Source: Crossiella equi (GTDB taxonomy: Bacteria > Actinomycetota > Actinomycetes > Mycobacteriales > Pseudonocardiaceae). Taken from it: a stretch of DNA of 64,000 bases. Positions within the stretch are counted from its first letter, which is position 1. Each line of letters starts with the position of its first letter. The DNA lies in assembly GCF_017876755.1 (NCBI RefSeq), contig NZ_JAGIOO010000001.1:8417786-8481785 (forward strand), in the 5' to 3' direction. This document shows, piece after piece, positions 25,401 through 36,439 of this stretch. Under the pieces are notes generated by a model, which was not told the origin of the DNA, searched no databases, and worked only from the letters and a program-made list of their open reading frames with translations. A program made the position numbers and the translations under genes.

Positions 25401-26495
25401 GTGAGCAAGTTGTTCGAGCCCCTGCGCCTGCGGTCCGTGACCTTCCCGAACCGACTGTGGCTGTCCCCGCTGTGCATGTACTCCGCGGCCGACACCGGTG
25501 AGCTGACCGGTGCCCCCACCGACTTCCACCTCACCCACCTGGCCAGCCGGGCGGCGGGCGGGGCCGGGCTGGTCATGGCGGAGGCCAGCGCGGTCAGCCC
25601 GGAGGGGCGCATCTCGCCGTTCGACCTCGGCCTCTGGAACGACACCCAGCGCGAGGCGTTCGCCCGGGTCACGAGCGCGGTCAAGGCGCACGGCGCGGTG
25701 CCCGGGATCCAGCTCGCGCACGCCGGGCGCAAGGCCTCCATCGGCAAGCCGTGGCTGGGCGGCAAGCCGGTGGGCACCGGGCAGGGCGGCTGGGTGACGC
25801 GCGGGGCCAGCCCGGTGGCCTTCGAGGGCTACCCGGTGCCGCACGAGCTCAGCGTCGAGGAGATCCAGGAGGTCGTGGCCACGTTCGCGCAGGCCGCGGT
25901 GCGGGCCCGGGAGGCCGGGTTCGAGGTTGTGGAGATCCACGGCGCGCACGGCTACCTGCTGCACTCCTTCCTGTCCCCGGCCAGCAACCAGCGCACCGAC
26001 GCCTACGGCGGCTCCTTCGAGAACCGCACGCGCCTGGCCGTGGAGGTCGTCGAGGCGGTGCGCGCGGTGTGGCCGGAGGAGCTCCCGCTGTTCTTCCGAG
26101 TCTCCGGCACCGACTGGATCACCGAGACCCACGGCGAGGGCCGCCCGGCCTGGACACCCGCCGACACCCAGGCACTGGCCGCGTTGCTCAAGACCAAGGG
26201 TGTGGACCTGGTCGACGTCTCCAGCGGCGGCCTGGTGCGCGACGTGGTCATCCCGGCCGACACCGACTACCAGACCCGCCTGGCCGGACCGGTCCGCGCC
26301 GCCTCCGGCGTGGCCGTGGCCACCGTGGGCCGTGTCACCGAGGCGCGGCAGGCCGAGGAGCTCGTCGCCTCCGGCCAGGCCGACGCGGTGTTCGTGGGCC
26401 GCCAGCTGCTGCGCGACGCGTACTGGCCGAACCGGGTGGCCGTCGAGCTGGGCGCCACACCCCGGGTGCCGGAGCAGTACGCGTACGCCGTCTGA
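25401..26495 (+). CDS. NADH:flavin oxidoreductase, old yellow enzyme of the YqjM class
   Basis: A 364-residue FMN-dependent ene-reductase that reduces activated C=C bonds. YqjM-class markers are SPLCMYSA (the redox-tuning Cys and active-site Tyr), GIQLAHAGRKAS, and IHGAHGYLLHSFLSPASNQRTDAYGGS with the paired histidines binding substrate. VGRQLLRDAYWP closes the barrel. I prefer GTG 25401 (MSKLFEPLRLRS). GTG 25386 is also in frame. Probably detoxifies quinones or enones. No dedicated regulator is adjacent. Confidence 0.92.
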   Translation: MSKLFEPLRLRSVTFPNRLWLSPLCMYSAADTGELTGAPTDFHLTHLASRAAGGAGLVMAEASAVSPEGRISPFDLGLWNDTQREAFARVTSAVKAHGAVPGIQLAHAGRKASIGKPWLGGKPVGTGQGGWVTRGASPVAFEGYPVPHELSVEEIQEVVATFAQAAVRAREAGFEVVEIHGAHGYLLHSFLSPASNQRTDAYGGSFENRTRLAVEVVEAVRAVWPEELPLFFRVSGTDWITETHGEGRPAWTPADTQALAALLKTKGVDLVDVSSGGLVRDVVIPADTDYQTRLAGPVRAASGVAVATVGRVTEARQAEELVASGQADAVFVGRQLLRDAYWPNRVAVELGATPRVPEQYAYAV

Positions 26496-26945
26496 GCCGC
26501 GGTCGCGTCCAGTACCGCGCTCGTCCCGCAACGTCGTGGGGAGCGCGGGGGACACGCACAACGGGATGAGCGGTTCGGCGCGGCACGTCGACGGTGAGCT
26601 GGGCCGGGTGCGCGAGCTGCTCGGCCAGACCCACACCCGGCCGCTCGTGGTGGCCCCGCGCGGGCTGGCCGGGGTGCGCGCGACCAGGAGGACCTCGCGG
26701 AGGGGTGCGGCCGTCCCCGCTTGCCCGGACAGTTCAGGGACCGGCCCCGCGCCCCGCCGGTGCCTCCCAGCAGGTGAGAGTCCTTGACCGCCTCCCGGAA
26801 CGGCCGTCACCATCGCGTCATGGCGTTGGCTCGGTACTTCGGCGAGGGCGTGCGGGCCCTGCTCACCCGGCGTGGCCGCTTGGGGTCGCCGCCCGCCTGA
26901 CGGCGTGTCCCGGCCACCTTTCCCTTACGCCCGAAGGACTTCGCC
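26496..26945. other. 450-base gap with only weak short frames
   Basis: Two small plus-strand frames can be seen. 26566-26787 encodes 73 residues starting MSGSARHVDGELGRVRELLG and becoming basic and proline-rich, which resembles decayed coding sequence. 26820-26900 encodes 26 residues starting MALARYFGEGVRALLTRRG and stops 45 bases before the dioxygenase gene, so it could be a leader peptide. Neither has a convincing ribosome-binding site, and neither is a family I know. Confidence 0.3.
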
Positions 26946-27857
26946 ATGACGACCCTGCGTGCCGCCACCACCCCGTCCGACGGTCTGCTCGAAGGGCCGC
27001 GGGTGCTCCGCCGCCTGCCCGAGGGCACCCCCGAACGGCCCTACGAGCTCTTCCGGCTGCGCCCGCTCGGCCGCGTCATCGGCGCGGAGATCGAGGGCGT
27101 CGACCTCGGGGCCCCGGTGTCACCGCAGCTCCGGGCCGAACTGCACTGCGCGCTGCTGGAGTGGAAGGTGGTCTTCTTCCGGGACCAGGACATCACCTCC
27201 GCGCAGCAGCGCGACTTCGCCTCGCGGTGGGGCCCGCTGGAGACCAACCCGCTGATCCCGCGGGGTGATTCGCACGAGGTGACCCGGTTCGAGCGCACCG
27301 CCGCGATGCCCGGCTTCGAGAACATCTGGCACACCGACGTCACCTTCCGCCCCAACCCCGCGCTGGGTTCGGTGCTGCGCCTGCTGCGGGTACCGCCGCT
27401 GGGCGGGGACACGCTGTGGGCGGACATGGGCGCCGCGTACGACAACCTGCCCGCCGAGGTGCGCGCCCGCATCGACGGCCTGTCCGCGGTGCACGACTTC
27501 ATCCCCGGCTTCGCCCGCTTCGCCGACCCGGACCTCCTGGCCGCGCACCAGGACACCTTCCCGCCGGTCGTGCACCCGGTGGTGCGCACGCACCCGGAGA
27601 CCGGCCGCCGCACGCTGTTCGTCAACCAGGCCTTCACCACGCACATCGTCGGCCTGGACCCGCAGGAGAGCGACCGCCTGCTCCGCCACCTCTTCAGCCA
27701 GGCCCACCTGCCGGAGGTGCAGGTGCGCTTCACCTGGCGGCCGAACTCGGTGGCCTTCTGGGACAACCGCGCCACCCAGCACTACGCCGTCAACGACTAC
27801 CACCCGCACGCGCGCGTCGCCGAACGCGTGGCCATCGCGGGCGACGTGCCCTACTGA
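26946..27857 (+). CDS. TauD/TfdA-family Fe(II)/2-oxoglutarate dioxygenase
   Basis: A 303-residue enzyme. The iron-binding triad is visible as WHTDVTF (His129, Asp131) and RATQHYAVNDY (His279). The basic 2-oxoglutarate anchor is in HARVAERV near 289. RPLGRVIGAEIEGVDL at the N-terminus is the family opening. TauD relatives release sulfite from taurine, and others hydroxylate or desulfurise alkyl sulfates and herbicides. The substrate is undetermined here. GAAGGAC precedes the ATG. It ends tail-to-tail with the zinc-ribbon regulator, overlapping by 7 bases. Confidence 0.9.
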   Translation: MTTLRAATTPSDGLLEGPRVLRRLPEGTPERPYELFRLRPLGRVIGAEIEGVDLGAPVSPQLRAELHCALLEWKVVFFRDQDITSAQQRDFASRWGPLETNPLIPRGDSHEVTRFERTAAMPGFENIWHTDVTFRPNPALGSVLRLLRVPPLGGDTLWADMGAAYDNLPAEVRARIDGLSAVHDFIPGFARFADPDLLAAHQDTFPPVVHPVVRTHPETGRRTLFVNQAFTTHIVGLDPQESDRLLRHLFSQAHLPEVQVRFTWRPNSVAFWDNRATQHYAVNDYHPHARVAERVAIAGDVPY

Positions 27858-28975
27858 TCCTCCAGCGCCCGCCGCACCCGCTCGGCGTGCCCGTACCCCG
27901 ACCCGGTGGTGTGCGGGCCCGACGGGCGGGCGTGCGGCCGGTACAGGTAGCCGATGCCCCGCGCGGACACGATGCACGCGCTGCCCAGCGCGGTGGCCTC
28001 CAGCTTCTGCCGCAGCCGGGAGATCGCGAACTTCACCCGCACGCCGTCGGTGGCCTCCGGCTCGTCCCAGACCTCGCGCAGGATCCGGTCCAGCGGCTGC
28101 ACCGCGTCGGCGTGCCGCACCAGCAGGTCCAGCAGGCGGAACTCGCGCGGGGTCAGCGGCAGCCGGGTGCCGTTGACGTGCGCCACCCGCGCGGTGGAGT
28201 CCAGGCGCAGCACACCGTCGTCGTAGACCGGCTCGGCCCAGCGGGTGCGGGCGTGCTGGCGGTGCAGCAGCCGGCCCAGCCGGGCACGCAGCTCGGCGAG
28301 GGGCACCGGCTTGACCACGTAGTCGTCGGCGCCGAGCGCGAAACCCCGCAGCACCGTGCGGGTGTCGCCCCGGGCGGTCAGCACCATCACCGGCACGTCG
28401 CTGACCTCGCGCAGCTTGCGCAGCACGTCCAGGCCGTCCATGTCGGGCAGGCCGAGGTCGAGCAGCACCAGGTCCGGGCGGCCGGTGTAGGCCGCGCGCA
28501 GCCCGGCCCGCCCCTCGACCACGCACCGCACCCGGTGGCCGTCCCGGGAGAGCGCGGTGGTCAGCGCCTCGGCCACCCCGGAGTCGTCCTCGATCACCAG
28601 CAGCCGGGACCTGGGGGTCTCGAGGGCTTCGGGCCGCCGCGGCACCGCCTCGGGCGCCGGTTCGGTCAGCGGCGTGGACACCACCGAGCCCCGGTCCACC
28701 CCGCGTTCGAGCAGGAAGTCCACCGTGCGGTCGTGGCACGGCCCGCACAGGTGGGTGGTCACCGATTCCACGACCAGGGCGAACCGCGCCTCACGGTCAC
28801 AACGCCGCCCGACCGCCTCCGCCGCACACCAGCGCGCGGCCGCCGTCCGCTCCCGCTGCCGGGCCCGGGCCGCCGCCGAACGGCACCCGGTCGAGCAGTA
28901 GCGGCGCGGCCTGCCCACCTCGGCCAGCGCGGCCAGCTCCGCCCCGCAGACCTCGCACCGCCCGGTCACCGCCAC
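27851..28975 (-). CDS. Zinc-ribbon / receiver / winged-helix fusion response regulator
   Basis: A 374-residue regulator of unusual build. Residues 7-31 hold a Cys4 cluster (C7-C10-C27-C31, CEVCG...RRYCSTGC), then a basic helix. A second Cys/His cluster spans 50-81 (C50, C59, H75, C77, C80, H81). A receiver domain runs from about 124 with acidic pocket EDD (129-131) and phosphoacceptor Asp173 in VLLDLGLPDMDGL, plus LTARG and VVKPV. An OmpR-type winged helix ends the protein (LTPREFRLLDLLVRH, VRVKFAISRLRQKLE). I chose GTG 28975 because GAAAGGGG precedes it. TTG 29047 would extend it by 24 residues. No kinase is adjacent, so it is an orphan. Metal or redox sensing is inferred. Confidence 0.85.
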   Translation of the reverse strand: MAVTGRCEVCGAELAALAEVGRPRRYCSTGCRSAAARARQRERTAAARWCAAEAVGRRCDREARFALVVESVTTHLCGPCHDRTVDFLLERGVDRGSVVSTPLTEPAPEAVPRRPEALETPRSRLLVIEDDSGVAEALTTALSRDGHRVRCVVEGRAGLRAAYTGRPDLVLLDLGLPDMDGLDVLRKLREVSDVPVMVLTARGDTRTVLRGFALGADDYVVKPVPLAELRARLGRLLHRQHARTRWAEPVYDDGVLRLDSTARVAHVNGTRLPLTPREFRLLDLLVRHADAVQPLDRILREVWDEPEATDGVRVKFAISRLRQKLEATALGSACIVSARGIGYLYRPHARPSGPHTTGSGYGHAERVRRALEDQ

Positions 28976-29087
28976 AAAACCCCTTTCGTTGCGCGCCGCA
29001 CGCGCACTCCGTTGCAAGCCCTTGGCCCCAGCGGGATTCTCCGCCAAGCTGGAGGCCCGGCCGCCCGAGGGCGACCGGGCCCCGGTG

Positions 29088-29249
29088 TCATGACCGCTCG
29101 GGCTTGCCGGCGTCGGCGATCATGTCACCCATCGCGATGAGTGCCCTCGTGACCAGCACGAGGGCCTCGTCCCGGCACAGCGCGGCGACCAGTTCCAGCA
29201 CGATCACCGCGACCCGCCACTCCCACCGCGTCCACCACTCGGGTAACAC
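29088..29249 (-). CDS. 53-residue amphipathic small protein
   Basis: GTG 29247-29249 is preceded by AGGAGG at a 6-base distance and opens a 53-codon frame: MLPEWWTRWEWRVAVIVLEL, a continuing hydrophobic/amphipathic helix with one Cys, and a short charged tail (DAGKPERS). It is Trp-rich at the N-terminus and could associate with the membrane. It lies on the same strand 112 bases upstream of the zinc-ribbon regulator, so the two may be co-transcribed. I do not recognise a family. Support is the strong ribosome-binding site and non-random composition. Confidence 0.5.
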   Translation of the reverse strand: MLPEWWTRWEWRVAVIVLELVAALCRDEALVLVTRALIAMGDMIADAGKPERS

Positions 29250-29417
29250 GTGTGGCCTCCTCTCCTCGGCGCCCGCGACCTTCGCGGGCAGCCGCGGCGC
29301 GCCCGCGATCCGGCGCCGGGAGACTCGACCACCCTCCGTGGTGACCACACCACCGTCCCGCCCCGGCCGGTGCGTCGGCAAGCACGGGCAATCAAGGTTG
29401 CGGGCATACTGCCGATC

Positions 29418-30413
29418 ATGGGGACCGAGCAGCGGCGAGTGACCATCCACGACGTGGCCGCGGCCGCGGGCGTGTCGCGCCAGACCGTCTCCCGCGCCCT
29501 CAACGACAAACCCGAGATCGACGAGCGCACCAAGGCCCGCGTCCTGGCCGCCGCCCGCGAGCTGGGCTACCGCCCGAGCCGCTTCGCCCGCGGCCTGGTC
29601 CGGCAGGACACCACCACGGTCGGCCTCGTGGTGCCCGACCTGCGCAACCCCTTCTTCACCGAGGTCGCCGCGAGTGCCCTGGAGGCCGCCCGCGCCCGGG
29701 ACTGGCACGTGGTGGTGCACGACACCGCGGACAGCCCCGAGGAGGAGGTCACCACGCTGCGGGTGATCGGCGGCCAGGTGGACGCGGTGGTCGGCTACTT
29801 CAGCCAGCCCGAGGAGGAGATCGAGCGGCACCTGCCCGGCCTGCCCGTGGTCTTCCTCGGCCGCAGGCACCACGGGCCCCGGTTCCGCTCGATCCGCATC
29901 GACGGCGCCGACGGGATGGCCGAGGCCGTCGCACACCTCAAGGCCCGCGGCCACACGCACCTCGGCATGCTCGACCACAAGCACCGCCCCGAGCCCAGCG
30001 AGCGCCGCGACTGGTTCCTGCACGCCCTGGCCCGGCACGGCTACCCGCCCGAGCGGGCCCCGGTGCTGGGTGCCGTGCAGTCGGTGGACGGCGGCGCCCA
30101 GGCCTTCAGCCAGCTGCGCGCCGCGCACCCCGAGGTCACCGCCGTGCTCACCTTCAACGACGTCATCGCGGTCGGCGCGCTGCGCCAGGCCCGCCGGGAC
30201 GGGCTGGCCGTGCCCGAGCGGTTCGCCGTGGTCGGCTTCGACGGCCTGGAGCTCGGCGAGATCGTCGACCCGCCCCTGACCACGGTCGACATCAACACCC
30301 ACCGCCTGGGCGAGCTCGCCATCCACGCGGTCGGCAACGCCCTTGCCGGGGTGGCGCCGCGGCCCGAGGAGCAGCTCGTCCGGGGGACACTCCGGGTGCG
30401 CGGGAGCGCCTGA
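29418..30413 (+). CDS. LacI-family regulator of the ABC/beta-galactosidase locus
   Basis: A 331-residue repressor with HTH VTIHDVAAAAGVSRQTVSRAL (about 7-27), hinge SRFARGLVRQ and a sugar-binding effector domain (VVPDLRNPFFTEVAASALEAA, VLTFNDVIAVGALRQARRDG, GFDGLELGEIVDPPLTTV). ATG 29418 starts a few residues before the HTH. No ribosome-binding site is visible, so it may be leaderless. It lies 102 bases upstream of the solute-binding protein gene. Two tandem AACGTT-core palindromes stand between them, which identifies the importer/GH2 operon as its likely target. Confidence 0.92.
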   Translation: MGTEQRRVTIHDVAAAAGVSRQTVSRALNDKPEIDERTKARVLAAARELGYRPSRFARGLVRQDTTTVGLVVPDLRNPFFTEVAASALEAARARDWHVVVHDTADSPEEEVTTLRVIGGQVDAVVGYFSQPEEEIERHLPGLPVVFLGRRHHGPRFRSIRIDGADGMAEAVAHLKARGHTHLGMLDHKHRPEPSERRDWFLHALARHGYPPERAPVLGAVQSVDGGAQAFSQLRAAHPEVTAVLTFNDVIAVGALRQARRDGLAVPERFAVVGFDGLELGEIVDPPLTTVDINTHRLGELAIHAVGNALAGVAPRPEEQLVRGTLRVRGSA

Positions 30414-30468
30414 CCACCGGATTTCCTTGACACCCGCGATCCTGGGCGGCAAGACTGCGGCCCACGCC

Positions 30469-30492
30469 GTGAACGTTCACGGGAACGTTCAC
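30469..30492. promoter_or_regulatory. Two abutting LacI-type operators
   Basis: GTGAACGTTCAC (30469-30480, perfect palindrome) is directly followed by GGGAACGTTCAC (30481-30492), giving a 12-bp repeat of the AACGTT core. The sites lie 23 bases before the start of the solute-binding protein gene. The second copy is symmetric except at its first two bases. Confidence 0.75.
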
Positions 30493-30514
30493 GGAACGGC
30501 TCGAAGGGTCCTCG

Positions 30515-31792
30515 ATGACGCTGACTCGACGCAGTTTCCTGGCCGCGGCGGCCGCGCTCGGCGCGGGTGCGGTCACCGGCGCGTGCGCCAGCCCGCTGAC
30601 CGCCAACCCGGGCACGCTCACCGTGCTGCACACCAACAACGGCCTGGCCAAGGGCCTGATCGCCGCCGCCGAGCGCAAGTTCGAGCGGCTGAGGTTCTCG
30701 CCGGTGAGCAACTCGCTGGAGTCACGGCTGTTCCCGGCGATGTCCGGCCAGGCCTACCTGCCCGACATCACCATGCTCGGCGACGACATCGCCAACTACT
30801 TCCGGGCCGCCGACCAGTTCATGGACCTGCGCACGCTGGGCTCGGACGCGGTGGCCCAGGACTACCTGCCGTGGAAGTGGCAGTCCGGCGCCACCGACGA
30901 CGGCCGCCAGCTCGGCTTCCCGATCGACATCGGCCCGTCCGCGCTGTACTACCGCGCCGACCTGTTCGCCGAGGCGGGCCTGCCCAGCGAACCGGACGAG
31001 GTCGCCGAGGCGGTCGCCACCTGGGACGCCTACTTCGCCACCGCCGAGCGCGTGCACAAGCTCATGCCGGACCGGTACCTGGTCACCGACACCAAGATGG
31101 TCTTCACCTACGTCATGGCCCAGCAGCCGCACAAGTACTTCGACCGCGGCACCGGCTACCTGGGCCCCGACGCCCCGCACGTGCGCCAGGCCTGGGACCG
31201 CGCGCTGGAGGCCTTCCAGCGCGGCCTGACCGCGGGCTACGCGGGCTCGCAGGACCCCGGCAAGTCGGTGGACCGGCACGCGGCCTGGACCGGCGGCAAG
31301 GAGATCGCCTTCGTCAACGCCTCCTGGGTGACCAGCGACCTGAAGCAGTCCGCGCCCAACACCGCCGGCAAGTGGCGGGTCTGCCGCAGCCCCGGTGGCG
31401 CGGGCAACCAGGGCGGCTCCTACCTGGCGATCCTGCGCGCCTGCCCGGAACCGCGGCGCGCCTTCGAGGTCGTGCGCTGGCTGCTCTCCCCGGAGAACCA
31501 GGCCGCCGCCTACCTGGAGGCGGGCCTGTTCCCGTCCAGCCCGGCCACCTACCAGGACCCGCGCCTGCTGGAGCCGGAACCGTTCTTCGGCGGCCAGGCC
31601 ACCATGGCGGTGTTCGGCCGCCAGGCCGCCGAGGTGCGCCCGGCCTACTTCAGCGCCTACGACATCGAGCTGAGCAACAGCTACACCGACGAGCTGACCA
31701 ACGTGGAGCTCGGTGGCAAGGACCCCCGCCGGGCCTGGGCGGACGCCACGGCCTCGGTGCAACGCCTGCTGAGCCGGAAGGGGGCGATCTGA
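30515..31792 (+). CDS. ABC transporter sugar-binding lipoprotein
   Basis: A 425-residue extracellular solute-binding protein. The N-terminus carries a twin-arginine motif (TRRSFLAAAAALG) and a lipobox-like VTGAC with Cys at residue 24, so it is probably Tat-exported and lipid-anchored. The body has the cluster-B (maltose-type) fold: LTVLHTNNG, FPIDIGPSALYYRADLF, AFVNASWVTSD and SPENQAAAYLEAGLFPSS. It captures a sugar for the two permeases that follow in an overlapping operon. Its stop overlaps the next ATG. Ligand is likely a galactoside, because a GH2 enzyme closes the operon; that is inference. Confidence 0.92.
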   Translation: MTLTRRSFLAAAAALGAGAVTGACASPLTANPGTLTVLHTNNGLAKGLIAAAERKFERLRFSPVSNSLESRLFPAMSGQAYLPDITMLGDDIANYFRAADQFMDLRTLGSDAVAQDYLPWKWQSGATDDGRQLGFPIDIGPSALYYRADLFAEAGLPSEPDEVAEAVATWDAYFATAERVHKLMPDRYLVTDTKMVFTYVMAQQPHKYFDRGTGYLGPDAPHVRQAWDRALEAFQRGLTAGYAGSQDPGKSVDRHAAWTGGKEIAFVNASWVTSDLKQSAPNTAGKWRVCRSPGGAGNQGGSYLAILRACPEPRRAFEVVRWLLSPENQAAAYLEAGLFPSSPATYQDPRLLEPEPFFGGQATMAVFGRQAAEVRPAYFSAYDIELSNSYTDELTNVELGGKDPRRAWADATASVQRLLSRKGAI

Positions 31793-32694
31793 TGCCCGCC
31801 ACCACGCGCGGCGCCCGCCGGTACGCGCCCTACTACCTGGCCATCTCGCCGTTCTTCGTCCTGTTCGCCGTCTTCGGCGCCTACCCGGTGCTCTACTCGC
31901 TCTACCTGGCGCTACAACGCTGGGACGGCGTCAGCGAGATGGAGTTCGTGGGTCTGGCGAACTTCGCGTTCCTGGCCACCGACAGCACGTTCTGGCACGC
32001 GGTGTGGAACACGCTGCTGATCTGGGTCATGTCCACGGTCCCGATGACCGCGCTGGCCCTGCTGATCGCGGTCGGCCTCAACGCCAGCATCCGGTTCAAG
32101 GGCCTGTACCAGGTCGCCTACTTCCTGCCGAACGTCACCTCGGTGGTGGCGATGACCCTGGTGTTCGGCTCGATCTTCAGCGGCGAGTTCGGCATCCTCA
32201 ACTGGCTGCTGGGTTTCCTCGGTTTCGACAAGGTCGAGTGGGTCACCAGCCCGTGGGGCATCCGGGTGTCCATCTCGCTGATGATCATCTGGCGCTGGGT
32301 GGGCTACAACGCGATCATCTTCCTGGCCGGGCTCCAGTCCATCCCGCCGGAGATCCACGAGGCGGCCAAGGTCGACGGCGCGGGCCCGGTGCGCACGTTC
32401 TTCTCCGTGACGCTGCCGCTGCTGCGCCCGGTGCTGCTGTTCTCCGTGGTGATGTCGGCGATCAGCGGCATGCAGATCTTCACCGAGTCGCAGGTGCTGC
32501 TCGGTGACCGGGGCGGCACCGACGAGGCGGGCATGACCATGGTGCTCTACCTGTACAACGAGGCGTTCGTGAACAGCGACTTCGGCTACGGCTCCGCCAT
32601 CGGCTGGGGTGTGTTCCTGGTCGTGGTGCTCTTCTCCATCATCAACTGGCGCCTCATCCAGCGCCCGGAGTCGGCGCCGGGAGGCATCCGATGA
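31792..32694 (+). CDS. ABC sugar transporter permease 1 (MalF type)
   Basis: A 300-residue inner-membrane permease with six helices (LAISPFFVLFAVFGAYPVLY at the start). The EAA loop that contacts the ATPase reads EIHEAAKVDGAGPVRTFFSV near residues 195-215. ATG 31792 overlaps the upstream TGA. It pairs with the next permease. No ATPase gene is in the operon, so a shared MsiK-type ATPase encoded elsewhere is expected, as in other actinomycete sugar importers. Confidence 0.92.
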   Translation: MPATTRGARRYAPYYLAISPFFVLFAVFGAYPVLYSLYLALQRWDGVSEMEFVGLANFAFLATDSTFWHAVWNTLLIWVMSTVPMTALALLIAVGLNASIRFKGLYQVAYFLPNVTSVVAMTLVFGSIFSGEFGILNWLLGFLGFDKVEWVTSPWGIRVSISLMIIWRWVGYNAIIFLAGLQSIPPEIHEAAKVDGAGPVRTFFSVTLPLLRPVLLFSVVMSAISGMQIFTESQVLLGDRGGTDEAGMTMVLYLYNEAFVNSDFGYGSAIGWGVFLVVVLFSIINWRLIQRPESAPGGIR

Positions 32695-33518
32695 CCCCGC
32701 GCGGCCCCGGCCGGTTCCTGACCTACGGCGCGCTCACCGCCGGCGCGCTGATCCTGGTCTTCCCGTACTACTGGCTGGCCGTGATGGCCTCCAACTCCAC
32801 CGGCGACATCTACTCCACGCCGCCGACGCTGGTCTTCGGCGACCAGCTCTTCGCCAACATCGGCACGGTCTTCGAGCGCATCGACTTCTTCGGCTCGCTG
32901 CTCAACACGCTCATCGTGGCGGTGGCGACCACGCTGCTGGTGCTGTTCTTCGACTCGTTGGCCGCCTTCACCTTCGCCAAGTTCGACTTCCCCGGCAAGA
33001 ACGTGCTCTTCGGCGTCCTGCTGGCCACGTTCGTGGTGCCCACGCAGCTCGCGGCCATCCCGCAGTTCAGCATCATGGCCGGGCTGGGCCTGGTCGGCTC
33101 GCTCAACGCGCTGGTGATCCCGGCCGCGGCCAACGCCTTCGGCATCTTCTGGATGCGCCAGTACTGCCAGAGCGCGCTGCCGGAGGAGGTGCTGGAGGCC
33201 GCCCGCATCGACGGCGCCGGGTTCTTCCGCACGTACTGGACGATCGCGCTGCCGCTGCTGCGCCCCGCGCTGGCGTTCCTGGGCATCTTCACCTTCGTCA
33301 ACGCCTGGAACGACTACCTGTGGCCGCTGGTGGTGCTCATCGACTCCGGCAACGTGACCCTGCAGGTGGCGCTGTCGCAGCTCAACGGCGTGTACGTGCA
33401 GGACTACAGCGTGGTCATGGCGGGCACCCTGGTCTCGATCGTGCCGTTGGTCATCGTATTCCTCTTCGGCGCGCGGCAGTTCATCCGGAACGTGGCCGCG
33501 GGCGCTCTCAAGGGCTGA
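32691..33518 (+). CDS. ABC sugar transporter permease 2 (MalG type)
   Basis: A 275-residue permease with six helices. The EAA loop reads EVLEAARIDGAGFFRTYWTIALP near 165-185, and FNAWNDY-like FVNAWNDYLWPLVVL marks the MalG type. It overlaps the end of permease 1 by 4 bases (ATGA) and is followed after 9 bases by the GH2 gene. Together with the binding protein and an external ATPase it forms the importer. Confidence 0.92.
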   Translation: MTPRGPGRFLTYGALTAGALILVFPYYWLAVMASNSTGDIYSTPPTLVFGDQLFANIGTVFERIDFFGSLLNTLIVAVATTLLVLFFDSLAAFTFAKFDFPGKNVLFGVLLATFVVPTQLAAIPQFSIMAGLGLVGSLNALVIPAAANAFGIFWMRQYCQSALPEEVLEAARIDGAGFFRTYWTIALPLLRPALAFLGIFTFVNAWNDYLWPLVVLIDSGNVTLQVALSQLNGVYVQDYSVVMAGTLVSIVPLVIVFLFGARQFIRNVAAGALKG

Positions 33519-36374
<2,856 letters not shown>

Positions 36375-36397
36375 CGTTCTTGCAGCGGTAGGTGCTG

Positions 36398-36429
36398 TGC
36401 CAGGTCGGCACACGTGTGCCGACCTGGCA
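36398..36429. terminator. 32-bp perfect palindrome after the beta-galactosidase gene
   Basis: Left half TGCCAGGTCGGCACAC (36398-36413) and right half GTGTGCCGACCTGGCA (36414-36429) are exactly complementary with no spacer. It begins 23 bases after the GH2 stop and ends 10 bases before the GTG of the peroxidase gene. Termination of the sugar operon is likely. It also occupies the place where a peroxidase promoter or leader would be. Confidence 0.75.
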
Positions 36430-36439
36430 GAATGGCCTG

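Noticed and set aside
26820-26900. 26-codon ORF as an attenuator leader for the dioxygenase
   Set aside because: No run of regulatory codons, no terminator hairpin after it, and no clear ribosome-binding site. Kept only as a remark in the gap entry.
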